64,000 bases of DNA from Acidimicrobiales bacterium (GTDB lineage Bacteria; Actinomycetota; Acidimicrobiia; Acidimicrobiales; Poriferisodalaceae), in NCBI GenBank assembly GCA_009843525.1, contig VYDH01000003.1:62001-126000 (forward strand). Direction: 5' to 3'. The notes under the pieces are model-generated. The model saw nothing but the letters and a program-made list of their open reading frames with translations. It was not told where the DNA came from and did not search any database. Below, piece by piece: positions 41,013-49,835 of this stretch. Every line of letters begins with the position of its first letter. Position 1 is the stretch's first letter. The position numbers and the translations under genes are program-made.

Positions 41013-42119
41013 GTGACGAACGATCCTCCGGCTCCGCAGCCCGCTGCACCGCCGCCCGGGAGTCCTCCGCGATTCGGACCGCGACCTGCCGCGCCTCCGC
41101 CGGTGCGGCCGGTCAACCCACGCGCGCCAAGACAACAACGGCTGCGGAGCATGGCCAGGATCTTCTTCAACGACGGCGGCCTGGGTCCTCCGGCCCGGCG
41201 AAAGCGCGGAGGGCATCGGCTGCCCCTGCCGACGGCACCGCCGCCGTCAGTCCAGCAGGTGCCCGATCCTGCTCGTTCGACGCGGCGGCCTCGGCCGCGA
41301 CCGGTCCCCGCGCCCACCCAGAATGGGCAACCGCCTCTGTGGGAATTGACTCCCGCGGCGGCCGCGCGCAAGTGCGACAGCTCTGCTTGGCGCCATCTGA
41401 ATCCTGTGGTGCTGGTGCGGCCCGACTGGAAGCGCTGCCATTCGCCGCGACACATCGCGCAGTGCCTGCTGATCTTCGCTGCCCTCGACTTCGGCGGCGT
41501 TGTGGCCCTGGGGATCTTCGCTGAGGTGGTGCTGGCCATCGGAGATGTGGGGAGCCGCTTCGCCGCGACCACGATCGACCCGTCATGGCTCGTCTGGACG
41601 TTGCTGCTGCTGGTGTATGCGCCGCTCGGCGAGGAGGCGATGTGCAGATGGCCGATTGCACAACGGCCGCGGGCGTTCCTCTTGCTTCCCGGCGTCTATA
41701 TCGCTGTCGCGGGAATCACGGGCTTTCCCGATGCCGCTCAATATCTCGGCGCCGGGATCCTCCTGGACGCCGTCGCGATTGCCGTGGGCCTCGGGCTTCA
41801 CCTGCTCAGCGGGCGCGTGCGTGTGCTGGCGGCGATCGATCAGCGCGTCGACCGGTGGCTGCTGCGCTGGCCGGCCGTGCCGGTCTGGCTCATGATCTCC
41901 TGCTTCGCCTTGGCGCATCTTGCGCGTTACGAGATCGATTGGTCCGTGACGGCGATTCTGGTGATCCCGGTCGTCGTGCTGCCATGGCTGTGGTTCGGCG
42001 CGCTGGCGAGCATCGTCCGCATCCGCTTCGGATGGTGGTCCGCGGTGATGCTCCATGCCGCAGTGAATCTGGTGGTGCTGCTCATCGACGTTGTGTTCGG
42101 ACTGCTCGCGCTGCTGTGA
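41013..42119 (+). CDS. CPBP-family intramembrane protease with Pro-rich N-terminal tail
   Basis: A 368-residue membrane protein. The first ~150 residues are rich in Pro, Arg and Ala and look disordered and cytoplasmic. The rest has six to eight helices with the three CPBP (Abi/Rce1) motifs: [11 protein letters not shown] (E-E-x-x-x-R), [10 protein letters not shown] (F-x-x-x-H) and HAAVN (H-x-x-x-N). Those residues should bind metal and water for intramembrane proteolysis. GTG 41013 is the start chosen. The gene lies between leu genes without obvious link to them. Confidence 0.8.
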   Translation: MTNDPPAPQPAAPPPGSPPRFGPRPAAPPPVRPVNPRAPRQQRLRSMARIFFNDGGLGPPARRKRGGHRLPLPTAPPPSVQQVPDPARSTRRPRPRPVPAPTQNGQPPLWELTPAAAARKCDSSAWRHLNPVVLVRPDWKRCHSPRHIAQCLLIFAALDFGGVVALGIFAEVVLAIGDVGSRFAATTIDPSWLVWTLLLLVYAPLGEEAMCRWPIAQRPRAFLLLPGVYIAVAGITGFPDAAQYLGAGILLDAVAIAVGLGLHLLSGRVRVLAAIDQRVDRWLLRWPAVPVWLMISCFALAHLARYEIDWSVTAILVIPVVVLPWLWFGALASIVRIRFGWWSAVMLHAAVNLVVLLIDVVFGLLALL

Positions 42120-42176
42120 GCTGGTGCGCCTCGCCCGCTGCAGCAGCCGCTGAACGCGTGTCGCTGTGCTGTGCGG

Positions 42177-42656
42177 TCAGGATTCGATGGCGACGATCTC
42201 GATGCTGAGCTGGTTGCCGTTCGCCTCGTAGGTAACCGTCTGACCCGCCCGGGCGCCCTCGAGCGCCTGGCCCATGGGCGACCCCGGCGACACCACCTCG
42301 ATGCCCGTCCGGCGTTCCTCGATCGAGCCGAAGAGGTACTGCTCGACTTCGTCATCGCCTTGGAAGCGGATGGACACCATGAGGCCCGGTGCCACGACGC
42401 TGTCGCCCGACCTGTCCTCCGAATCGGCGACGATCTCGCAGTTCTCCAGGATCGCCTTCAGCCGCATGATGCGGCCTTCCATCTTCCCCTGCTCTTCCTT
42501 GGCGGCGTGGTAGTCGCCGTTCTCCGAGAGGTCCCCCAGCAGCCGAGCCGCCTCGATCTGGGCTGCGATATCGATGCGACCTCGCCCGGTCAGATCGATG
42601 AGCTCGGCCTGGAGTCGATCGCGGGTCTCCGCTGAGATGTGGTGGATCTCGGGCAC
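42177..42656 (-). CDS. greA: Transcription elongation factor GreA
   Basis: GreA stimulates transcript cleavage by backtracked RNA polymerase. The 159-residue protein has the N-terminal coiled coil with the tip motif LGDLSENGDYHAAKEEQG, whose acidic residues enter the polymerase channel, and the C-terminal FKBP-like domain (VVSPGSPMGQALEGARAG). Normal family length. It is convergent with the CPBP gene and divergent from leuB with 65 bases between. Confidence 0.95.
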   Translation of the reverse strand: MPEIHHISAETRDRLQAELIDLTGRGRIDIAAQIEAARLLGDLSENGDYHAAKEEQGKMEGRIMRLKAILENCEIVADSEDRSGDSVVAPGLMVSIRFQGDDEVEQYLFGSIEERRTGIEVVSPGSPMGQALEGARAGQTVTYEANGNQLSIEIVAIES

Positions 42657-42721
42657 CCCGCGAGGTTACCGAGGGCTTCTGCTGGCACACTCTCTGTGCC
42701 TTTCGAGCGAGGGACACCACA

Positions 42722-43720
42722 GTGACGCATCGCATCGCAGTCGTCGGCGGAGACGGAATCGGACCCGAGGTGATCTCGGTTGCACTCGATGTGATTGCTG
42801 CCGCCGGGGCCGGCATCTCGACGACCGAGTTCGAACTGGGCGGGCATCGTTACCTGCGCGACGGCACGGTGCTCGATGACGAGACCCTCGAAGAGCTGCG
42901 CACGTTCGACGCCATCCTGCTCGGCGCCGTGGGCACGCCCGAGGTGCCCCCGGGCGTCATCGAGCGTGGCCTGCTGCTGAAGGCTCGCTTCGAGCTGGAT
43001 CTGTACGTGAACCTGCGCCCCTTCACCCTGCCCGACGGCCACAGCTTCACGGTGATCCGCGAGAACACCGAAGGTACCTATGCGGGCGAGGGCGGGTTCC
43101 TGCGCAAGGGCACGCCGCACGAGATCGCCACCCAGGGCTCGGTCAACACCCGCATGGGAGCTGAGCGCGCCATCCGGTACGGCTTCGAGCTGGCGCGTGC
43201 ACGGGAGCGCCGCCACCTGACGCTGGTCCACAAGACCAACGTGCTGACGTTCTCGGGCGACTTGTGGGAGCGCACATTCAACGAGGTCGCCGAGGAGTAC
43301 TCCGACGTCGAGACTGCGTACAACCACGTCGACGCGGCCTGCATCCACTTCGTCGAGGATCCACACCGCTATGAGGTGATCGTCACCGACAATCTCTTCG
43401 GCGACATCCTCACCGACCTCGGCGGCGCCGTGGCGGGCGGCATCGGGCTCGCCGCTTCAGCCAACCTCAACCCGGACCGCACGGGGCCGTCCCTGTTCGA
43501 GCCGGTGCACGGGTCAGCGCCCGACATCGCCGGCAAGGGCCTGGCCAACCCCACCGCTGCGGTCCTGTCGGCAGTGCTCATGCTGGAGTTCCTGGGGGAA
43601 GCCGAGTGCGCTGAGCGTGTGCGAGCGGCGTGCGAATCCGTCATTGCCGACGACGCCGTGCCCGATGTGGGCACCGACGAGATCGCCAAGGCGATCCTGT
43701 CCGGCCTCGAGCAGGGGTGA
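42722..43720 (+). CDS. leuB: 3-isopropylmalate dehydrogenase
   Basis: An NAD-dependent beta-decarboxylating dehydrogenase in leucine synthesis, 332 residues. Signature elements are [13 protein letters not shown], the substrate loop [12 protein letters not shown], catalytic Lys region HKTNVL, Mg-binding [14 protein letters not shown], and cofactor loop [21 protein letters not shown] 42722 is the start. cimA begins seven bases downstream. LeuB can also act on methylmalate in the citramalate pathway, which fits that pairing. Confidence 0.94.
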   Translation: MTHRIAVVGGDGIGPEVISVALDVIAAAGAGISTTEFELGGHRYLRDGTVLDDETLEELRTFDAILLGAVGTPEVPPGVIERGLLLKARFELDLYVNLRPFTLPDGHSFTVIRENTEGTYAGEGGFLRKGTPHEIATQGSVNTRMGAERAIRYGFELARARERRHLTLVHKTNVLTFSGDLWERTFNEVAEEYSDVETAYNHVDAACIHFVEDPHRYEVIVTDNLFGDILTDLGGAVAGGIGLAASANLNPDRTGPSLFEPVHGSAPDIAGKGLANPTAAVLSAVLMLEFLGEAECAERVRAACESVIADDAVPDVGTDEIAKAILSGLEQG

Positions 43721-43727
43721 TGCAGCT

Positions 43728-45398
43728 ATGAGCACCTCTGACCCTGCGGACGCGAGCACTGAACCGGGATCATCGGCTCCGCTTGTCCGTGAGGGTGAAC
43801 GTGACACTGCGTGGCCTGAGCGAGTCGAGATCTTCGATACGACGCTGCGCGACGGCGTCCAGTTCGAGGGCATCTCGGTGTCGCCTGACGACAAGCTCAA
43901 GGTGGCCCGCCAGCTCGATGCGCTCGGCATCCACTGGATCGAAGGCGGCTGGCCCGGTTCGAACCCGAAGGACGAAGAGTTCTTCACCCGGGCGGCCACC
44001 GAGCTGCAGTTCCAGCACGCCACGCTGGTGGCCTTCGGCTCGACGCGCCGGCCCCGCGGCCGCGTCGACGACGACCAGACCCTGGCAGCACTCGTTGCGG
44101 CCGGCACCTCCACGGTCTGCATCGTGGGCAAGTCGTGGGACTACCACGTCACCGAAGCGCTCCGGCAGCCGCTCAGCGAAGGCGTCGCCATGGTCGGCGA
44201 CTCCGTCGAGTTCCTCAAGGGGGAGGGGCTGCGCGTCTTCTTCGACGCGGAGCATTTCTTCGACGGCTACAAGCGCAATCCGGAGTTCGCACTGCAGGTG
44301 CTCGAAGCAGCGGCGGTCAACGGCGCCGACTGCCTGGTGCTGTGCGACACCAATGGCGGTTCGCTGCCCCACGAGGTGGAGACGATCGTGCGCGAGGTAG
44401 TCGGCCACTTCGACGGCATCCAGGTGGGCATGCACACTCAGAACGACACTGGCTGTGCTGTCGCCAACGCCGTTGCGGGTGTTGTCGCCGGCGCGACGCA
44501 TGTGCAGGGAACCGTCAACGGCTACGGGGAACGCACGGGTAACTGCGACAACACCGTGCTGGTGCCAAACCTGACGCTCAAGATGGGCATCGAGACAGTT
44601 CCGCGCGAGTGCCTGTCTCGCTTCACCTCGGTGGCGCATCATGTGGCCGAACTGGTGAACATGCCGCCTCAGAACCAGCAGCCGTATGTGGGCGCCTCGG
44701 CGTTTGCTCACAAGGCGGGCTTGCACACCAGCGCCATCGCGCGCCGGCCCGACAGCTACGAGCATGTCGATCCGGCGGCAGTTGGCAACAGCACACGCTT
44801 CCTGCTCGGCGACCTGTCGGGACGCGCGTCGGTGGAACTGAAGGCGGCCGAACTCGGCATCGAGATCGACAAGGCCGCCATGGCCGACGTTGTCGATGAG
44901 CTGAAGCGGCTCGAGCACGCCGGATATCACTTCGAGGTGGCCGACGCTTCGCTGGAGATGCTGCTGCGGCGGGCCGCCGGCCAGACCTTCGACTTCTTCA
45001 ACGTCGAGTCGTTCAAGGTGCTGGTGGAGCGCGGCCGGGAGGCCGAATTCGACACGGAGGCGACGCTCCGTATCGTCGTCGGCGGTGACCGGCGTGTAAC
45101 CGTCGGCGAGGGCGATGGACCCGTGAACGCTCTCGACAACGCCTTCCGGCAAGCCGTGCGAGACGACTACCCGGAACTCGATGCAGTTCGCTTGACCGAC
45201 TACAAGGTCCGGGTGCTGGATGCAGACCGGGGCACTGAGGCAGTCACGAGGGTGCTCATCGACTCCACCGACGGCGAGACCACCTGGACCACCATCGGTG
45301 TGTCGGAGAACATCATCGAGTCGTCCTGGCTGGCGCTGCGCGATTCGGTCATCTACGCGCTCATGCGTCATCGTCTGGACGACGGTCCGAGCCGGTAG
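43728..45398 (+). CDS. cimA: (R)-citramalate synthase
   Basis: CimA condenses acetyl-CoA and pyruvate to citramalate, giving 2-oxobutyrate for isoleucine without threonine deaminase. The 556-residue protein has the HMGL-like barrel with FDTTLRDGVQFEGI, EGGWPGSNPKD, the metal motif HTQNDTGCAVAN, and NGYGERTGNCDN. It ends in a LeuA-type regulatory domain (GDGPVNALDNAFR, TDYKVRVLD). The EGGWPGSNPKD motif and length fit CimA rather than LeuA or HMG-CoA lyase. Start at ATG 43728 after a short N-terminal tail; co-transcribed with leuB. Confidence 0.92.
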   Translation: MSTSDPADASTEPGSSAPLVREGERDTAWPERVEIFDTTLRDGVQFEGISVSPDDKLKVARQLDALGIHWIEGGWPGSNPKDEEFFTRAATELQFQHATLVAFGSTRRPRGRVDDDQTLAALVAAGTSTVCIVGKSWDYHVTEALRQPLSEGVAMVGDSVEFLKGEGLRVFFDAEHFFDGYKRNPEFALQVLEAAAVNGADCLVLCDTNGGSLPHEVETIVREVVGHFDGIQVGMHTQNDTGCAVANAVAGVVAGATHVQGTVNGYGERTGNCDNTVLVPNLTLKMGIETVPRECLSRFTSVAHHVAELVNMPPQNQQPYVGASAFAHKAGLHTSAIARRPDSYEHVDPAAVGNSTRFLLGDLSGRASVELKAAELGIEIDKAAMADVVDELKRLEHAGYHFEVADASLEMLLRRAAGQTFDFFNVESFKVLVERGREAEFDTEATLRIVVGGDRRVTVGEGDGPVNALDNAFRQAVRDDYPELDAVRLTDYKVRVLDADRGTEAVTRVLIDSTDGETTWTTIGVSENIIESSWLALRDSVIYALMRHRLDDGPSR

Positions 45399-45460
45399 CA
45401 GCCTGCGGCCTTGTCGCCGGTCTCGGTCGCAACCCTCGCTGTTTCATAGACTGCGCGGCA

Positions 45461-45982
45461 ATGGCTGCGCCGCGACACGTCCGGGTCGAACCACTGTCGG
45501 TCGTGCGTTCATACTCCTCGCCCGAAGTCACGCCTCGGCGTTGGAAGGCCGCCCGTCCCGGCGATCTGGCCGGGGGTCAGCCCACAGGTGCGCTGCGGGG
45601 ACACCAAGGACCCGACCAGGGGTATGCCTACGGACTGGTCCATCTCTTCGACGATCGGGTGTACCTCACCGAGCACGAGAATCGTGACGACGTCGACGCC
45701 GGCTCCGTCGCCGTAGCGCTCAAGCGCGCGTCGATCTTCGGACGTGCGCCGGTGGTGTGGGACCTTGAAGCGGGGTACCTGGCATTTGGCTTCCTCGACC
45801 AGCACCCGCCTGCGGAGCTGGTCGCGCGTCGCATGCCGCTGTTCGAGGGCGCCGCGGAGGCGCACCACTACAAGCATGTGCGCGAGCTGGTCGCCCGCGT
45901 CCCGACCGAAGTGCTCTCCCTTGCGCCGTCGGCGATCAGGCGTCGGTATGAAGCAGATCCCCTGTCACTGACGCGAGACTGA
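45461..45982 (+). CDS. Unknown conserved-looking soluble protein
   Basis: A 173-residue protein with no signal peptide or membrane segment. It contains GYAYGLVHLFDDRVYLTEHENRDD and a long charged C-terminal helix (HHYKHVRELVARVPTEVL). The central part (DDVDAGSVAVALKRASIFGRAPVVWDLE) looks well folded. I recognise no family. It lies 62 bases after cimA and seven bases before the next gene, suggesting an operon with that gene and gltX. Confidence 0.65.
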   Translation: MAAPRHVRVEPLSVVRSYSSPEVTPRRWKAARPGDLAGGQPTGALRGHQGPDQGYAYGLVHLFDDRVYLTEHENRDDVDAGSVAVALKRASIFGRAPVVWDLEAGYLAFGFLDQHPPAELVARRMPLFEGAAEAHHYKHVRELVARVPTEVLSLAPSAIRRRYEADPLSLTRD

Positions 45983-45989
45983 GAAACCC

Positions 45990-46685
45990 ATGGCCCAGAT
46001 AGCGAACGCCCCGACGACCGCCCCGCCGCCCGCCGCGACCGCCGCGACCGCCGCGATGCAACCCGACCGCGAGCTCTTGCGGCTGCATCGCCGGGCCTGC
46101 ACCGACTTTGCCGCCAGGATGCGGTTGCCCGCCTGGGAGCACATGGGCATGGGTTTGGCCCCGCCGCTGGGCGACTACACCGTGGCCGACCTGCTGGAGC
46201 GTGCAGTCAACGGCAACCTCGCGGCTGCGGCCGAGATGGGCGGGCAGCCAGCGCCGCCTCCGGTCCGGATCCCGACGCCCGCAGCCGGCATCGGCCTGGG
46301 CTTCGGCACCGGTGCGCAGGATCGCCCCGATCCGACGCAGCCCGTCGTCGAGAGCGTCCGCACGGTGTTGTCGATGGCGGCCGGTCTGGATGCAGGCGCT
46401 GGATTCAGCCCCAGGCTGCGCGATCTCTTGTGGACGCGCGTCACCGAGCTGACGGTCCTGGGATACGACCTGCAGCAGGCCATCAGTGCCGGCGCGGGCC
46501 TCGACGAGCTCCTGGTGGATCGGATACTCGCTGCGGCCCCCGCCGTCACGGTCTGGCCGGGGCTCGAGGTGCTCCCGGTCGACCTGTCCACCCCGCCGCT
46601 GCAACGGCTGCTGGCGATGGCGGGTAGGCCGGTGGGCCGCTGGGTCGATTCGAGCGACCCGAACTGCAGCACCGGTCAGTGCTGA
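45990..46685 (+). CDS. Unknown protein, possible DinB/maleylpyruvate-isomerase-like fold
   Basis: A 231-residue protein. After an Ala/Thr/Pro tail it has helical segments; GDYTVADLLERAVNGNLAAA resembles the W-x-V-x-D-L-L-x-H-(L/V)-V-G-G-N segment of TIGR03086/mycothiol-dependent maleylpyruvate isomerase N-domain proteins. The metal-binding histidines expected of DinB-like enzymes are not evident, so it may be a degenerate member. Its last seven bases overlap the gltX start, so translation is probably coupled. Confidence 0.55.
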   Translation: MAQIANAPTTAPPPAATAATAAMQPDRELLRLHRRACTDFAARMRLPAWEHMGMGLAPPLGDYTVADLLERAVNGNLAAAAEMGGQPAPPPVRIPTPAAGIGLGFGTGAQDRPDPTQPVVESVRTVLSMAAGLDAGAGFSPRLRDLLWTRVTELTVLGYDLQQAISAGAGLDELLVDRILAAAPAVTVWPGLEVLPVDLSTPPLQRLLAMAGRPVGRWVDSSDPNCSTGQC

Positions 46686-47995
46686 GCGGCGTTCCTCGGC
46701 TGCGTTTCGCCCCTGCCCCCACCGGGCTGCCGCACCTCGGCACGGCGCGCACGGCCCTGTTCAACTGGCTGTATGCCCGCCACTGCGGCGGGGAGATGGT
46801 GCTGCGCATCGAGGACACGAACGCGGAACTCGCCACAACTGCACACATCGATCAGATCCTCGAGACGCTCGACTGGCTCGGGCTCGACTTCGACGGCGAC
46901 CCTGTCTTCCAGAGCCAGCGCGGCGCCCTCTACCACGCTGCCGTCGATCGCTGGCTCGACGAGGGACGTGCGTATGTCGACGACGGTGCGGTGCGGTTCG
47001 CTGTTCCCGACGAGGGCGTGACGGCCTTCGACGACATCGTGCGGGGCCGCGTCGAGTTCCCGAATGCGTCGATCGACGATTTCGTTGTCCGCCGCAGCGA
47101 CGGCAGCGCGACCTTCTTCGTCGCGAACGCTGTCGACGATCTCGATCTGGGCATCACGCACGTCGTGCGAGGCGAAGACCTGCTGAATACGACGCCGAAG
47201 GTGGTGCTCCTGCGGGCTGCGCTCGGCGCGCCCGATATGCCGACCTTCGCCCACCTGCCGCTCATCGTCAACAAGCAGCGAAAGAAGCTCTCCAAGCGGC
47301 GCGACGATGTGTCTCTCATCAGCTATCGCGACCAGGGTGTGCTGCCGGCGGCCATGGTGAACTATCTGGCGCTGCTGGGGTGGGGACCTCCCGACGACAT
47401 CGAGGTGCGGGCGCTCAGCGAGATCGTCGACTTGTTCGATCTGGCTGACGTCAATGCGGCGCCGGCCATGTTCGACATCGACAAGCTCACGGCGATCAAC
47501 GGCAGCTACGTGCGCGCGCTCGACGATGCCGGCTTCGCCGCTGCGGTCGAGCCGTGGGTGCGCGCGGAACCGTGGGGTGCCGATCTCGATGCAGCGACCC
47601 TGAGCACGGTCGCACCGCTCATCCGCGAGCGCACCCGCCTGCTCGGCGACGCTCCCGGGCGCATCGCCTTCCTCTTCGCCGAACCCCAGATCGATCCCGA
47701 CGACTGGGCCGCAGCGATGGTGGCACCGGCGAGCGACATCCTCGATCGCGCGCGCACCGCATTCTCTGAGGCCGACTGGAGCGCTGTGACGCTGCACGCC
47801 GAGCTGCGCGCGATCGGCGAGAGCTTCGGCTTGAAACTGGGCAAGGCGCAAGCCCCGGTTCGCGTCGCCACCACGGGCCGCGCCGTCGGCCCCCCGCTGT
47901 TCGAATCGCTCGCGCTGCTCGGCCGCGAAAACACGCTCGCGCGCCTCGACATCGCGCTGGCGAAGCTCGCAAGCGCAGCAGACTCCGGGGAATAA
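46679..47995 (+). CDS. gltX: Glutamyl-tRNA synthetase
   Basis: A class I synthetase of 438 residues, slightly shorter than the usual 470-490. The HIGH-type motif is APAPTGLPHLGTARTALFNW, with HLGT in the HIGH position. VLRIEDTN follows, then the tRNA/active-site segment HVVRGEDLLNTTPK and the KMSKS-type motif KKLSKRRDD. The C-terminal helical anticodon-binding domain is present but compact. With GatCAB encoded in the same window and tRNA-Gln(CUG) 43 bases downstream, it is presumably a non-discriminating enzyme that also charges tRNA-Gln with Glu. GTG 46679 is the start. Confidence 0.93.
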   Translation: MLSGVPRLRFAPAPTGLPHLGTARTALFNWLYARHCGGEMVLRIEDTNAELATTAHIDQILETLDWLGLDFDGDPVFQSQRGALYHAAVDRWLDEGRAYVDDGAVRFAVPDEGVTAFDDIVRGRVEFPNASIDDFVVRRSDGSATFFVANAVDDLDLGITHVVRGEDLLNTTPKVVLLRAALGAPDMPTFAHLPLIVNKQRKKLSKRRDDVSLISYRDQGVLPAAMVNYLALLGWGPPDDIEVRALSEIVDLFDLADVNAAPAMFDIDKLTAINGSYVRALDDAGFAAAVEPWVRAEPWGADLDAATLSTVAPLIRERTRLLGDAPGRIAFLFAEPQIDPDDWAAAMVAPASDILDRARTAFSEADWSAVTLHAELRAIGESFGLKLGKAQAPVRVATTGRAVGPPLFESLALLGRENTLARLDIALAKLASAADSGE

Positions 47996-48038
47996 TCAGG
48001 GCCACCGAAAGAGCCGCAGCGCTAGCCTGTTCCCGCCC

Positions 48039-48113
48039 TCGGGGATGGTGTAATTGGCAACACAACTGGTTCTGGTCCAGTCATTGGGGGTTCGAGTCCT
48101 CCTCCCCGAACCA
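48039..48113 (+). tRNA. tRNA-Gln (anticodon CTG)
   Basis: Acceptor stem TCGGGGA/TCCCCGA (48039-48045 with 48103-48109), anticodon stem ACTGG/CCAGT with loop TTCTGGT giving anticodon CTG, and T arm GGGGG-TTCGAGT-CCTCC. Discriminator A at 48110 is followed by an encoded CCA. A TAGCCT at 48023-48028 could be the -10 box of its own promoter. Confidence 0.95.
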
Positions 48114-48194
48114 GACCATCGGCGGCACATCCCCACGCATCAGGCGATTGATGCGGTTGGCAAACATCCACGTCCTCGACATCCGCGGCACGAT

Positions 48195-48225
48195 TTGCAC
48201 CATCCGTCGATTTGTGTCCTAGCAT
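48195..48225 (+). promoter_or_regulatory. Weak candidate promoter for the Liv-type operon
   Basis: TTGCAC (48195-48200) and TAGCAT (48220-48225) are separated by 19 bases, longer than ideal. They lie in the 228-base gap between tRNA-Gln and the first ABC gene, which otherwise shows only an inverted repeat (CCGGTC and GACCGG) just before the start codon. Confidence 0.3.
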
Positions 48226-48341
48226 CACCCGCTGGCCCGGCCCGCTTGAGGCCCCACGCGGAAACTCACGCTGCTGGGCCGACCTGATAACTTGCCTGCG
48301 GCCGGTCACCTGATCGGCGAGGACCGGAGGGGGTTCAGCGC

Positions 48342-49103
48342 GTGGCGTTGCTCGAAGTCCAAGACATCTCCGTGCAGTTCGGCGGCATCCGTGCGCTCGA
48401 CGATTTGTCGTTCACTCTGGACGAGGGACAGATCCTCGGACTCATCGGCCCGAACGGCGCGGGCAAGACCACGCTGTTCAACGTGGTCAGCCGGATCTAC
48501 GACCCGACGACTGGTTCAGTGACATTCGACGGTCACGACCTGCTGGCGATGCCGGCGCACCAGATCAGCCGCGTCGGCGTCTACCGCACATTCCAGAACC
48601 TGGCCCTCTGGCGCGGCATGACCGTGATCGAGAACGTGATGGTGGGCGACCACACCAACACGAAGGCCAACTTCTTCACCGCTGCGTTCCGCCTCGGCAC
48701 CCGCAGCGAGGAGAACGACCTGAGGCGGAGAGCTTGGGAAGCGCTTGAGGAGCTTGGCCTCGAGGAATACGCATACCACCCGGCTGCCGGCCTGCCGTTC
48801 GGCACGCTGAAGCGCATAGAACTCGCACGGGCCCTGATTTCCAATCCGCGCCTCATCATGCTGGATGAGCCGGCTTCAGGCCTGACACACCAAGAGGTCG
48901 ACTCGCTCGCGCAAGATGTCAAGGACATCCGCGACCGGCACAACCTGTCAGTCCTGCTGGTTGAGCACCACATGCGCATGGTGCTCAACATCAGCGAGCA
49001 CTTGGTCGTGCTCAATTTCGGCCGCAAGATCGCCGACGGTCACCCCGATGTCGTGCGCAACGACCCGGAGGTCATCGAGGCGTACCTGGGGAGTTCTTCA
49101 TGA
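48342..49103 (+). CDS. livG: Branched-chain amino acid-type ABC transporter ATPase LivG
   Basis: A 253-residue ATPase. Walker A is [15 protein letters not shown], the Q-loop lies in [10 protein letters not shown], and the signature region is [15 protein letters not shown], the relaxed form usual in LivG. Walker B is [10 protein letters not shown], followed by [10 protein letters not shown]. The inserted segment between Q-loop and signature (about 85-125) is typical of LivG. GTG 48342 opens an operon of seven genes; the stop overlaps livF (ATGA). Confidence 0.93.
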   Translation: MALLEVQDISVQFGGIRALDDLSFTLDEGQILGLIGPNGAGKTTLFNVVSRIYDPTTGSVTFDGHDLLAMPAHQISRVGVYRTFQNLALWRGMTVIENVMVGDHTNTKANFFTAAFRLGTRSEENDLRRRAWEALEELGLEEYAYHPAAGLPFGTLKRIELARALISNPRLIMLDEPASGLTHQEVDSLAQDVKDIRDRHNLSVLLVEHHMRMVLNISEHLVVLNFGRKIADGHPDVVRNDPEVIEAYLGSSS

Positions 49104-49813
49104 CAGACATGATGCTGAAGGCCGAGGACCTCCACGCGCGCTACGGCGCCGTCGAAGTGCTCCGCGGCCTCGATTTCGAAGTTCCCGACGGCAACGTCGT
49201 GGTGATTCTCGGCGCCAACGGCGCCGGCAAGACCACGACACTGCGGGCGCTGTGCAACATGTGCACAACGACCGGCACGGTCACGATGGAAGGCGACGAC
49301 ATCTCCCGTGCCAAAACCGCCGACATCGTGCGGCGCGGTGTCGCCCACGTGCCACAGGGCCGGGGCACGTTCCCCGAGCTCTCGGTGATGGACAATCTCA
49401 AGATCGGCGCTTACACCCGCAAGGACAATGAGGTCGGCGCCGATGTCGACCGCTGGTTCGAGATCTTTCCCCGGCTCGAAGAGCGCCGCGATCAGCTCGC
49501 CGGCTCGCTCTCGGGCGGCGAGCAGCAGATGCTCGCCGTCGCCCGAGCGCTGATGTGCCGGCCGAGACTGCTGCTGCTCGACGAGCCGTCGCTGGGCTTG
49601 GCGCCGCTCATCATCGAAGACCTCTTCGAGCGCTTCGCCCAGCTCAACAAAGAGACCGGGCTGACGATGCTGCTCGTCGAGCAGAACGCCAACCTGGCAT
49701 TGGACATGGCCGACTACGGCTACGTGATTGAGAGCGGCGAGATCGCTCTGCATGGACCAGCCGATCAGCTCAAGAACGATCCTGCAGTGCAGGAAGCGTA
49801 CTTGGGCGCCTGA
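49100..49813 (+). CDS. livF: Branched-chain amino acid-type ABC transporter ATPase LivF
   Basis: A 237-residue ATPase with Walker A GANGAGKTTTLRAL, the LivF segment VAHVPQGRGTFPELSVMDNL, signature LSGGEQQMLAVARAL, Walker B LLLLDEPSLGLAP and LLVEQN. It is translationally coupled to livG, and both ATPases must serve the two permease pairs encoded downstream, since no other ATPase is in the operon. Confidence 0.94.
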   Translation: MTDMMLKAEDLHARYGAVEVLRGLDFEVPDGNVVVILGANGAGKTTTLRALCNMCTTTGTVTMEGDDISRAKTADIVRRGVAHVPQGRGTFPELSVMDNLKIGAYTRKDNEVGADVDRWFEIFPRLEERRDQLAGSLSGGEQQMLAVARALMCRPRLLLLDEPSLGLAPLIIEDLFERFAQLNKETGLTMLLVEQNANLALDMADYGYVIESGEIALHGPADQLKNDPAVQEAYLGA

Positions 49814-49835
49814 TTCGTAGGTACGGGGGCAGACC

